DNA of 5,734 bases from Candidatus Sulfopaludibacter sp. SbA3 (GTDB lineage: Bacteria > Acidobacteriota > Terriglobia > Bryobacterales > Bryobacteraceae): NCBI GenBank assembly GCA_945900935.1, contig CAMDKT010000418.1:1-5734 (forward strand), given 5' to 3'. The notes beneath the pieces are model-generated. The model had not been told where the DNA came from. It did not search any database and saw only the letters and a list, made by a program, of their open reading frames with translations. Positions 1 to 5,586 of this stretch are shown piece by piece (position 1 is the first letter of the stretch; the number at the start of each line of letters is the position of its first letter). Both the position numbers and the translations under genes were made by a program.

Positions 1-52
1 GGCTCGTCCGTTTATCGGGGAACGCGCATGCCTGAGGCGAGAGCTTTCAGGA

Positions 53-85
53 GAGCCGGACGCGGGAAATCTGCACCTCCGGTTC
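53..85 (+). ncRNA. Group II intron domain V (catalytic hairpin)
   Basis: The arms GAGCCGGA (53-60) and TCCGGTTC (78-85) pair over 8 bp. They include the diagnostic AGC catalytic triad (54-56) opposite GTT with the characteristic G-U wobble. An upper stem GCGG/CTGC (63-66/71-74) closes a GAAAT loop, and the A-C bulge expected on the 3' side is at 75-76. The ninth pair, commonly U-G, is here a C-C mismatch (61/77), and the hairpin is 33 nt against the usual 34. Domain V is the active-site element of the ribozyme. Confidence 0.85.
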
Positions 86-88
86 GAC

Positions 89-138
89 GAGGGGAGAGGG
101 GGACACAGTTCGCACTGTCGCTTCCTCTCCTACTCTAC
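89..138 (+). ncRNA. Group II intron domain VI with branch-point A and 3' splice site
   Basis: GAG (89-91) pairs with CTC (133-135), G92 with T131, and GGAGAGG (93-99) with CCTCTCC (124-130), leaving A132 as the only unpaired base on the 3' arm. That is the position of the branch-point adenosine used for lariat formation. A distal helix ACAG/CTGT (105-108/115-118) caps the arm. The three bases TAC (136-138) after the stem give the AY 3' end, so the first exon base is placed at 139. Confidence 0.85.
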
Positions 139-149
139 CGGCTCGGTAA
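139..149 (+). repeat. 3' half of a dispersed repeat, forming the intron's 3' exon
   Basis: CGGCTCGGTAA starts exactly at the predicted intron 3' junction. The same 11 bases occur on the - strand at 1656-1666, and ten of them (GCGGCTCGGTA, shifted by one) at 1587-1597. The short intergenic stretch between the intron and the mutase stop (139-165) contains nothing else recognisable and no clear intrinsic terminator. Confidence 0.6.
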
Positions 150-165
150 TCGGATGAAATCGCGA

Positions 166-1536
166 TTAGTGGGTCTCGACCAGCGGCGCGCCGGTCTCGC
201 GCACGAGCACTTCTTCAACTTCGGCGCGATAGGCGTCGAGCAACTCCTGTGTTTCGGCGTCGAATCGCATCACTAGCACCGGCTGGGTATTGGAGGCGCG
301 GACGAGGCCCCAGCCATGGGGAAAGATCACACGGGCACCATCGATATCGACAATTTTCCGGGTCGTGCGGAAATGGGCGGCCACGCGGGCGACGACGTCG
401 AATTTTATTTCATCGGTGGTCTCCACGCGCAACTCCGGCGTGCAGACGGTCTTCGGCAACCCGTCCAACTGCCGGCTGAGCGGGAGTCCCGTGTTGGCCA
501 CAATTTCTATCAGGCGGCAGGCGGCGTAGAGTGCGTCATCGTAGCCGAAATAGCGGTCGGCGAAGAACATGTGGCCGGACATCTCGCCGGCGAGTTCGGC
601 GTGTTCCTCCTTCATCTTGGCTTTGATGAGGGAATGGCCGGTTTTGTACATGATGGGCCTGCCGCCCAGACGGGCGATTTCGTCGTACATGATCTGGCTG
701 CACTTCACTTCCCCGATGAACGTGGCGCCGGGTTTTCGGGTGAGAATCTCGCCGGCGAAGATCAGCATCAGCATGTCGCCGAAGACGGGCTCGCCGTTTT
801 CGTCAACGGCGCCGATGCGGTCCGAATCGCCATCGAAGCCGATGCCGAGTTCGGATCCGGTTGCGTGCACCGTCGCCGCCAACATCTGCAAATTCGCGGG
901 CACCGTGGGATCCGGATGGTGATTGGGGAACGTACCGTCCATCTCGCCATAGAGGCTGACAAACTCGCAGTTCAAGCGGCTCAAAATCTGCTCGATGACC
1001 GGGCCCGCGGTGCCGTTGCCGGAATCGACGACGACCTTCACTTTCCGCGGGAACTGGAATTGCTTGACGATCTCATCGACGTAGTCCGGCACCATATCCA
1101 GGGTCCGGTAGGAGCCCTCGCCGCTCTCGAAGTCGCCGCGCTCGATCATGCGGTAGACGTCCTGGATGGCCTCTCCGTGCAAAGTTCCCGAGCCGCAGAC
1201 GGTTTTGAATCCGTTGTAATCGGCCGGATTATGACTGCCGGTGATCATCACTGCGCCGTGGGCCTGGAGCTTCACGGCCGAGTAGTAGGTGACGGGTGTT
1301 GGCACGACGCCGATATCGGTGACGTGGCAGCCGGAGGCGATAAGGCCTTTGCGAAGAGCCAGATTCAGGCGATCACCGGAGAGGCGGCAATCGCGTCCAA
1401 TGTTCACCAGCGGCCCGGCCTTCCTTTGCAAATAAGTGCCCAGGGCGCGGCCCAACAGCTCTACGCCCTCACTCGTCAAGTCCCGTTCGGCGATTCCGCG
1501 AATGTCGTATTCGCGGAAGATCGTGGATTTCAGCAT
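166..1536 (-). CDS. manB: Phosphomannomutase/phosphoglucomutase
   Basis: Interconverts mannose-6-P and mannose-1-P, and probably glucose-6-P and glucose-1-P, in the cytoplasm, supplying GDP-mannose and UDP-glucose precursors for surface polysaccharide. The 456-residue product has all four alpha-D-phosphohexomutase blocks. These are the phosphoserine loop TGSHNP (99-104, Ser101), the Mg-binding DGDSDR (235-240), the sugar-specificity loop GEMSGH (317-322) and the phosphate-binding RASNTQP (413-419). The GEMSG loop is typical of the bifunctional PMM/PGM (AlgC/ManB) branch; substrate preference cannot be read from sequence, so the symbol is a family-level choice (algC would serve equally). Length is normal. 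The start ATG (complement 1534-1536) gives the family N-terminus with FREYDIRG, but no good Shine-Dalgarno precedes it. Stop is TAA. It is divergent from thpR and convergent with the group II intron. Confidence 0.95.
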   Translation of the reverse strand: MLKSTIFREYDIRGIAERDLTSEGVELLGRALGTYLQRKAGPLVNIGRDCRLSGDRLNLALRKGLIASGCHVTDIGVVPTPVTYYSAVKLQAHGAVMITGSHNPADYNGFKTVCGSGTLHGEAIQDVYRMIERGDFESGEGSYRTLDMVPDYVDEIVKQFQFPRKVKVVVDSGNGTAGPVIEQILSRLNCEFVSLYGEMDGTFPNHHPDPTVPANLQMLAATVHATGSELGIGFDGDSDRIGAVDENGEPVFGDMLMLIFAGEILTRKPGATFIGEVKCSQIMYDEIARLGGRPIMYKTGHSLIKAKMKEEHAELAGEMSGHMFFADRYFGYDDALYAACRLIEIVANTGLPLSRQLDGLPKTVCTPELRVETTDEIKFDVVARVAAHFRTTRKIVDIDGARVIFPHGWGLVRASNTQPVLVMRFDAETQELLDAYRAEVEEVLVRETGAPLVETH

Positions 1537-1586
1537 ATCGCTTTGAGGGTAACGCGATTTGCGTTAGAAGCGCACAGGGCGAAGGA

Positions 1587-1617
1587 TACCGAGCCGCTCG
1601 CCGTTAGGGAGCGGACC
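1587..1617 (-). repeat. Dispersed intergenic repeat, full-length variant copy
   Basis: Read on the - strand, it starts GGTCCGCTCCCTAACGG (1601-1617), continues with CGAG (1597-1600), and ends in CGGCTCGGTA (1587-1596). The left part matches + strand 5603-5616 in 13 of 14 bases, and the right part matches the intron's 3' exon at 139-148. A 6-bp stem CCGCTC/GAGCGG (1594-1599/1609-1614) closes a 9-nt loop. In one frame it reads GPLPNGERLG, close to the GPLPDGRGSV peptide I recall as a recurrent translated repeat in acidobacterial hypothetical proteins; that recollection is unverified. It lies in the divergent spacer upstream of the mutase gene. Confidence 0.6.
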
Positions 1618-1655
1618 GCAATTTGCGAGTCCCCCAAAAAGCTCCCGCGCCACAG

Positions 1656-1667
1656 TTACCGAGCCGC
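1656..1667 (-). repeat. Dispersed repeat, 3'-half copy
   Basis: On the - strand this reads GCGGCTCGGTAA, sharing 11 bases with the intron 3' exon and 11 bases with the neighbouring copy (1587-1597). The two upstream copies are direct repeats 69 bp apart. They occupy much of the 205-bp divergent spacer (1537-1741), in which I find no convincing -35/-10 promoter pair for either flanking gene. Confidence 0.5.
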
Positions 1668-1741
1668 GCGCGTAGAAAACTTCCGGCAGTAAGTGGATCA
1701 TCTTGCGCACGGGATAGACTAGGGAGAAGTTGACACGCCCG

Positions 1742-2290
1742 ATGCGATTGTTCACAGCCATCGACATTTCCGACGACAGCCGCGCTTCGCTGGTGGAACT
1801 GCTGCGCCAACTCGCGGCCGTCGCGCCCTTCCAGTGGAGCCCGCCGGACAACCTGCACATTACGACGAAATTCATCGGCCGCTGGCCGGACGAGAATTAT
1901 GAAGCGCTTCGGACAGCGTTGGCGGAGATGGCGAAGCCCGGCGCGGTCGAGATCGCCATTGGCGGACTCGGCTGGTATCCCAATCCGCACAGCCCGCGCA
2001 TCCTGTTTGCCGGGGTGCAGGCCGGTGAGGATCTGGCGGCACTGCATCGACAGACGGACGCCGCCTGCGCATTGATCGGTATTCCGGCTGAGGTGAAGCC
2101 GTTTCATCCGCATTTGACGCTGGCTCGTATAAAGTCGCCTGATGGCTTGCAGGCCGTTCGCAAACACATCGCTCAACTGCCGTCGAGAGAGTTCGGCCGG
2201 TTCACGGCCGGCAGCTTCCATCTCTACGAAAGCGTGACGCGTCCGGGCGGTTCCGAATATCACAAACTGGAGGAGTTTCCACTCCTATGA
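1742..2290 (+). CDS. thpR: RNA 2',3'-cyclic phosphodiesterase (LigT/ThpR, 2H family)
   Basis: A 2H phosphoesterase that opens 2',3'-cyclic phosphate ends of RNA to 2'-phosphate; E. coli LigT can also ligate tRNA half-molecules in vitro. Both catalytic HxT motifs are present: HITT (39-42) and HLTL (124-127). The spacing and the 182-residue length are typical of the family. The ATG at 1742 is chosen because the family begins with MRLFxAID. A TTG at 1730 would add four residues (M-T-R-P). The only Shine-Dalgarno-like run, AGGGAG (1721-1726), lies 3 nt from that TTG and 15 nt from the ATG, so neither start has ideal spacing. The gene heads the + strand run and overlaps plsY by 4 nt (ATGA), implying coupled translation. 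Confidence 0.93.
   Translation: MRLFTAIDISDDSRASLVELLRQLAAVAPFQWSPPDNLHITTKFIGRWPDENYEALRTALAEMAKPGAVEIAIGGLGWYPNPHSPRILFAGVQAGEDLAALHRQTDAACALIGIPAEVKPFHPHLTLARIKSPDGLQAVRKHIAQLPSREFGRFTAGSFHLYESVTRPGGSEYHKLEEFPLL
2271..2286 (+). promoter_or_regulatory. Possible hairpin masking the plsY ribosome binding site
   Basis: The plsY Shine-Dalgarno GGAGGAG (2269-2275) lies 11 nt before its ATG. Part of it sits in a perfect 6-bp inverted repeat, AGGAGT-TTCC-ACTCCT, that ends at the base before the start codon. Such a stem would hide the site until a ribosome finishing thpR opens it. The same bases encode the C-terminus EEFPLL of ThpR, so protein constraint could also explain the match. Confidence 0.35.
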
Positions 2291-2892
2291 ACATTCTGCT
2301 GCTGGCGTCCGCCTATTTCATTGGGGGCATTCCCTTTGGCTATCTACTGGTGCGGTGGCGCACGGGTGAGGATGTGCGGGAAAGAGGGTCCGGCAATATC
2401 GGCGCTACGAACGTGCTGCGCTCCTCCGGGAGAGTTCTGGGAATTGCCACGCTGCTGCTGGATATGGCGAAGGGGTGGGTGGCGGTGTGGTTAATGGCTC
2501 GTTATGGGAGCGCGGAGCCGGGTTGGACGGCGCTGGCCGGCATCGCCGTTATTCTGGGGCACGCCTTCCCGGCGGTATTGAAATTTCAGGGCGGTAAGGC
2601 GGTGGCGAGCTTTGTGGGCGCTTTTGCGTATTTGGCGCCGTTGCCGTTGCTCGCTATCACGATTGTTTTTGTACTGATCGTCGCGACGACGCGGTATATC
2701 TCGCTGGGCTCGATTGTGGGTGCCGGGCTGTTTCCGGTTGCCGTGTGGATGATTGATCATCCGGACCGGCCGCTTGTTTTGGCGGCACTGGCGGGCGGGT
2801 TGTTTATTATCTGGCGGCATAGCGCGAATTTGGAACGGCTGCGGGCGGGCACGGAGAATGTATTCACGTTTGGGAAGAAGAGGGCGGCGTAG
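2287..2892 (+). CDS. plsY: Acyl-phosphate:glycerol-3-phosphate acyltransferase PlsY
   Basis: Integral inner-membrane enzyme that transfers an acyl group from acyl-phosphate (made by PlsX) to position 1 of glycerol-3-phosphate, giving lysophosphatidate, the first step of phospholipid synthesis in most bacteria. The 201-residue product shows the three conserved cytoplasmic blocks: GSGNIGATNVLR (34-45), GHAFPAVLKFQGGKAVA (91-107) and the C-terminal HSANLERLRAGTEN (178-191). Hydrophobic segments lie near 1-22, 50-71, 81-98, 107-133, 138-156 and 161-176, fitting the usual multi-pass topology. Its start overlaps the thpR stop, and its TAG is followed immediately by the gpsA ATG. The neighbouring gpsA supplies its substrate. 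No plsX is in the window. Confidence 0.96.
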   Translation: MNILLLASAYFIGGIPFGYLLVRWRTGEDVRERGSGNIGATNVLRSSGRVLGIATLLLDMAKGWVAVWLMARYGSAEPGWTALAGIAVILGHAFPAVLKFQGGKAVASFVGAFAYLAPLPLLAITIVFVLIVATTRYISLGSIVGAGLFPVAVWMIDHPDRPLVLAALAGGLFIIWRHSANLERLRAGTENVFTFGKKRAA

Positions 2893-3885
2893 ATGACGCG
2901 TCTAACGGTGCTGGGCGGGGGGAGTTGGGGGACGGCGTTGGCGATGGTGCTTGCGCCGCGGTTCGAGCGGGTGAGCCTGTGGACGTACGAGGCCGATCTC
3001 GCCGCCGAAATGACTGCCGAGCGGGAGAACAAGGTGTTCCTGCCGGGCTTTCGTCTGCCTCCGAATATCGATGTGACATCGTCGCTCGGCGAAGGGCTGC
3101 GCGGGGCGACGATGGTTCTCGGCGTGATGCCGAGTACCGTTTTGCGGCAGGTTTATATCGACGCCAAATCGTTCATTCCGGCCCATGTTCCGATCGTGAG
3201 CGCCACCAAGGGCATCGAGCGGGGGACGCAGAAGCGGATGTCGGAAATCATAGCCGAGGTAACGGGCCATACGCGGATTGCGGTGCTAAGCGGCCCGTCG
3301 TTCGCGCGCGAAGTCGCCCGGGGGGAGCCGACGCTGGTGGTGATCGCCGCGGCCGAAGCGGCGCTGTGCGAAGAGGTGCAGCGAGCCTTCACCGGGCCGA
3401 CGTTCCGCATGTACACGAGTTCCGACCCGATCGGCGCGGAGGTGGGGGCGGCATTGAAGAACGTGATCGCCATCGCCGCCGGGATTTGTCACGGGCTGGG
3501 ACTGGGGTCGAACGCCATGGCGGCCTTGATCACGCGGGGATTGGCGGAAATTACGCGGCTAGCGGTTTCAATGGGGGCGAAATCGACGACGCTGGCCGGA
3601 TTGGCCGGGTTGGGCGATCTGATACTGACGTGTACGGGCGAGCTGAGCCGGAACCGGCGCGTCGGCGTCGAACTCTCTAAGGGAAAGAATCTGGAGGAGA
3701 TAACCGGTTCGATGCGGATGATCGCCGAGGGCGTGGAGAACACGTATTCGGCCGTTGAACTGGCGCGGCGGCAGGGCGTGTCCATGCCGATTGCCGAAAC
3801 GCTCCACGCAATCTTTACGGACGGGAAAAGTCCGCACGACGCGCTTCGGGAGCTAATGGAACGACCGGCCGGCGCCGAAGCGTAG
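2893..3885 (+). CDS. gpsA: Glycerol-3-phosphate dehydrogenase [NAD(P)+]
   Basis: Cytoplasmic enzyme reducing dihydroxyacetone phosphate to sn-glycerol-3-phosphate, the backbone of phospholipids and the substrate of PlsY. In the 330-residue product the N-terminal Rossmann nucleotide-binding loop is GGGSWGTALA (8-17). It is followed by SATKGIE (103-109), SGPSFARE (133-140), the catalytic lysine in AALKNVIAI (Lys189, 186-194), the all-helical C-terminal domain with GLAGLGDLILTCTG (236-249), SRNRRVG (252-258) and IAEGV (277-281). Length is typical. The ATG directly abuts the plsY stop and has a purine-rich AGAGGG (2879-2884) 8 nt upstream inside plsY. Pairing with plsY makes a functional two-step unit; the next gene begins 20 bp after the TAG. 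Confidence 0.97.
   Translation: MTRLTVLGGGSWGTALAMVLAPRFERVSLWTYEADLAAEMTAERENKVFLPGFRLPPNIDVTSSLGEGLRGATMVLGVMPSTVLRQVYIDAKSFIPAHVPIVSATKGIERGTQKRMSEIIAEVTGHTRIAVLSGPSFAREVARGEPTLVVIAAAEAALCEEVQRAFTGPTFRMYTSSDPIGAEVGAALKNVIAIAAGICHGLGLGSNAMAALITRGLAEITRLAVSMGAKSTTLAGLAGLGDLILTCTGELSRNRRVGVELSKGKNLEEITGSMRMIAEGVENTYSAVELARRQGVSMPIAETLHAIFTDGKSPHDALRELMERPAGAEA
3857..3885 (+). promoter_or_regulatory. Weak candidate ECF-type promoter for the sigma operon
   Basis: TGGAAC (3857-3862) resembles the GGAAC -35 box of ECF sigma promoters, and CGTAG (3881-3885) follows after an 18-nt spacer, where a CGT-type -10 would sit. It lies at the end of gpsA and would start transcription about at the sigma gene, allowing autoregulation. 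The bases also encode the ordinary residues Met-Glu-Arg, and the consensus for this sigma factor is unknown, so chance is likely enough. Confidence 0.2.
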
Positions 3886-3905
3886 TTTATGTGATTTGAG
3901 TTAAC

Positions 3906-4526
3906 ATGTCGCCGCAACCTTTACCAGATGATCGGGTTCAGAAAGACATGATGGCTGTTGCCACTTTAGAGCGCGATGCGGAGTTGATGCTCCGGGTTCG
4001 CGATGGCGATACAGAGAGCTTTGCCTTGTTACTCGGTCGGCACCGGTCGCCGGTCATTCATTTTGTCTATCGCATGGTGCAAAACCAGCCGGTGGCGGAG
4101 GAACTGGCGCAGGAAGTGTTTCTGCGCGTCTACCGCAGCCGGGCTAACTATGAGCCGACGGCAAAGTTTACGACTTGGCTGTTTCGCATCGCCAGCCATC
4201 TGGCGTTGAACTGGATCCGGGACCGACGCCATGAACGCGGCCAGGAGAGCCTGGATGAGGCAACGCCCGACGGCATGGTCCGCCAGGTTTCCGACCGCGA
4301 GATTTCGAAAGAACAGGCGATGGTGCGGGAATCGAAATTTGAGGAAATTCGGCGAGCGATCCACAGTCTGCCGGAGAAACAGAAGGCAGCCGTGTTGATG
4401 CATAAGTACGAAGAGATGGAGTATTCTCAAATCGCGGGCGTATTGGAGTGTTCGGAGTCAGCCGTAAAATCGCTGCTCTTTCGTGCGTACGAATCTTTGC
4501 GCGCCCGCCTGGCGCACATGGCATAA
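3906..4526 (+). CDS. ECF-family RNA polymerase sigma factor (sigma-E-like)
   Basis: Alternative sigma factor of the two-domain extracytoplasmic function type, directing RNA polymerase to a specific promoter set. The 206-residue product has region 2 at about 38-109, including the core-binding segment with AEELAQEVFLRVYR (64-77) and the -10-recognition helix with TTWLFRIASHLALNWIRDRR (89-108). A charged linker (110-145) leads to region 4 (about 147-203) with LPEKQKAAVLMHKYEEMEYS (155-174) and the helix-turn-helix containing SESAVKSLLFRAYESLRARL (183-202). No extra C-terminal domain is present. The first ATG (3906) is used; ATGs at 3948 and 3951 are equally possible, since neither has a strong Shine-Dalgarno and the first ~20 residues look unconserved. 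The adjacent membrane anti-sigma gene indicates control by protein sequestration. The regulon is unknown. Confidence 0.93.
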   Translation: MSPQPLPDDRVQKDMMAVATLERDAELMLRVRDGDTESFALLLGRHRSPVIHFVYRMVQNQPVAEELAQEVFLRVYRSRANYEPTAKFTTWLFRIASHLALNWIRDRRHERGQESLDEATPDGMVRQVSDREISKEQAMVRESKFEEIRRAIHSLPEKQKAAVLMHKYEEMEYSQIAGVLECSESAVKSLLFRAYESLRARLAHMA

Positions 4527-4532
4527 GGGGGA
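4527..4532 (+). promoter_or_regulatory. Ribosome binding site of the anti-sigma gene
   Basis: GGGGGA, 8 nt before the ATG at 4541. It decides the start of the anti-sigma gene against longer in-frame readings that would run back into the sigma gene to about 4448. Confidence 0.6.
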
Positions 4533-4540
4533 ATGGGATC

Positions 4541-5065
4541 ATGCTCAATATCAAAATGACCTGCCCGCTGCAAACCGGCAATGCGGACGTGCTGCTGGAT
4601 TACTGCGCCCGCTCCCTGGACGCCGAACGCAAGGCGATGCTGGAAAAGCATATGGAGAGCTGCGCCGAGTGCCGCGAAATGGCCGGAGCGCAGTCGCAAA
4701 TCTGGTCCGCCATGGACGCATTCGAAGCCGAAACGATTTCGGCCGATTTTGATCGCAAATTGTACAATCGCATCGAAGAGTTGGAGCGCGTTCCGGCGTG
4801 GGAGCGATTCTGGGCTCCGGTGCGGGATTACCTGCAGGGCCAGCCGGCCTGGAGGCCGGTTCTTTCGATTGCCGCCGCCTCGGCCGTGCTGGTTGTGGTG
4901 TTCGTGGTCCGCGGCGATGTGCCGCAACCTGTGATTGAGCCTTCCGGCGCCATCATCGATGTTCGCGACGTTGAACAGGCCGAACACGTGCTGGAAGACC
5001 TGGAAATGCTGCGCCAGTTCGACGCCGGCAGCAGCGGAGCCAACGCGCAGAAAGAAGTGCTCTGA
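4541..5065 (+). CDS. Membrane-anchored zinc-finger anti-sigma factor
   Basis: Probable negative regulator of the upstream sigma factor. The 174-residue product begins with a cytoplasmic zf-HC2/ZAS anti-sigma domain. The metal-binding signature is H-x3-C-x2-C at His37, Cys41 and Cys44, with Cys8 (or Cys22) as the likely fourth ligand. A helical linker (about 50-100) is followed by a single hydrophobic segment at 107-123 (VLSIAAASAVLVVVFVV) and a short acidic C-terminal tail (124-174) predicted to lie outside the membrane. The ATG at 4541 is supported by GGGGGA (4527-4532) 8 nt upstream and by the domain starting right after it; the frame is open further upstream only as an overlap with the sigma gene. 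It starts 14 bp after the sigma stop and overlaps the next gene by 1 nt. Release by proteolysis or redox change are both possible and not decided by sequence. Confidence 0.88.
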   Translation: MLNIKMTCPLQTGNADVLLDYCARSLDAERKAMLEKHMESCAECREMAGAQSQIWSAMDAFEAETISADFDRKLYNRIEELERVPAWERFWAPVRDYLQGQPAWRPVLSIAAASAVLVVVFVVRGDVPQPVIEPSGAIIDVRDVEQAEHVLEDLEMLRQFDAGSSGANAQKEVL

Positions 5066-5586
5066 TGCGGGTACTATCTATCATTGCCGCGGCGGTGTTC
5101 CTGTCCGTTTCCGTTTTCGCGGATCCGCAACCGGCGCTGAAGCGAAAGGGTCCGGGGTTTATGAAAAAGGGTCTCGGCGGCCCGACGCCGGACGTTGTCG
5201 AACGGTTCAGCCGTTTGACTCCTTCCGAACGGCGCGAGGCGCTGGAGAAATTGCCGCCGGAACGCCGCAGGATGATGGAGCGCCGGCTGGAGGCGTGGGC
5301 CAACACGACTCCGGAGGAGCGCCGTCGCCTGGAGGGATCGTATGCGCGTTTCCAGGAGATGACCCCGGAGAGGCAGCAGGAAGTCCGGCAGTTGTTCCGC
5401 CGCTTCAGCGAGACGTTTGAAGCCGATCGCCGGCCGAAGGCTCATAAAGCCGTTCGCGTGTTGAAGCAGGCGGATGCGGAAGAACGAAAGCGGATTCTTG
5501 GCTCGACGCCGTTGCAGAAGGAATTTTCCGACGACGAGCGAAAGTTGATCGAGCAGATGGCTAACGATCTGCCGGATCGGGAGTAG
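5065..5586 (+). CDS. Exported DUF3106-type protein with TPxER repeats
   Basis: Function unknown. The 173-residue product starts with a signal peptide: Met-Arg, a hydrophobic core at about 3-17 and a likely cleavage after SVFA (16-19). The mature chain is very rich in Arg and Glu and predicted helical. A short motif recurs: LTPSERR (51-57), LPPERRR (63-69), TPEERRR (82-88) and MTPERQQ (99-105), with the prolines spaced 12, 18 and 18 residues. This is the pattern of DUF3106, and it loosely recalls the LTxxQ helices of periplasmic CpxP/CnrX-type stress sensors; that comparison is by appearance only. The last 50 residues (about 122-173) lack the motif. The gene overlaps the anti-sigma stop (TGATG), so translation is probably coupled. 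Its position behind a sigma/anti-sigma pair suggests an envelope role, either sensing or as a target of the regulator. Confidence 0.8.
   Translation: MRVLSIIAAAVFLSVSVFADPQPALKRKGPGFMKKGLGGPTPDVVERFSRLTPSERREALEKLPPERRRMMERRLEAWANTTPEERRRLEGSYARFQEMTPERQQEVRQLFRRFSETFEADRRPKAHKAVRVLKQADAEERKRILGSTPLQKEFSDDERKLIEQMANDLPDRE

Larger units (their letters stand above)
1..138 (+). mobile_element. Group II intron, 3' end (partial, truncated by window edge)
   Basis: The right end of a self-splicing retroelement. What is visible is a domain V-like hairpin (53-85), a 3-nt joint (86-88), a domain VI hairpin (89-135) with a bulged A at 132, and a 3' terminus TAC ending at 138. This order and the ending, branch A seven nucleotides from the 3' end and a final A-Y dinucleotide, match the group II intron consensus; the tail CCTACTCTAC resembles that of the Lactococcus intron Ll.LtrB. 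Positions 1-52 would be the 3' part of domain IV; no reverse transcriptase or maturase sequence can be recognised there. The 5' end and the intron-encoded protein, if present, are outside the window, so class and activity cannot be judged. The intron points toward the convergently transcribed mutase gene and ends 27 bp beyond its stop codon. Confidence 0.85.

Noticed and set aside
1..52. C-terminal end of an intron-encoded reverse transcriptase
   Set aside because: Two frames are open to the left edge, but no recognisable maturase residues are visible in so short a stretch; it is better treated as domain IV linker.
28..276. 82-codon open frame on the + strand
   Set aside because: It crosses the intron domains V/VI, the intron-exon junction and the end of the mutase gene, so it cannot be a normal protein gene.
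316..1692. 458-codon open frame on the + strand
   Set aside because: It is the antisense shadow of the mutase gene, whose catalytic motifs are all intact on the - strand; the translation resembles no family and runs on only because of high-GC codon bias.
1730..1735. Perfect TTGACA as a sigma-70 -35 box
   Set aside because: It lies 6 bp before the thpR ATG, so the matching -10 would be inside the coding region, where no TATAAT-like sequence at the right spacing is seen.
1604..2263. 219-codon open frame on the - strand, and a shorter one at 1564-1875
   Set aside because: Both lie mostly antisense to thpR, which has both HxT motifs. Their ends fall in the dispersed repeat, a known source of spurious ORFs.
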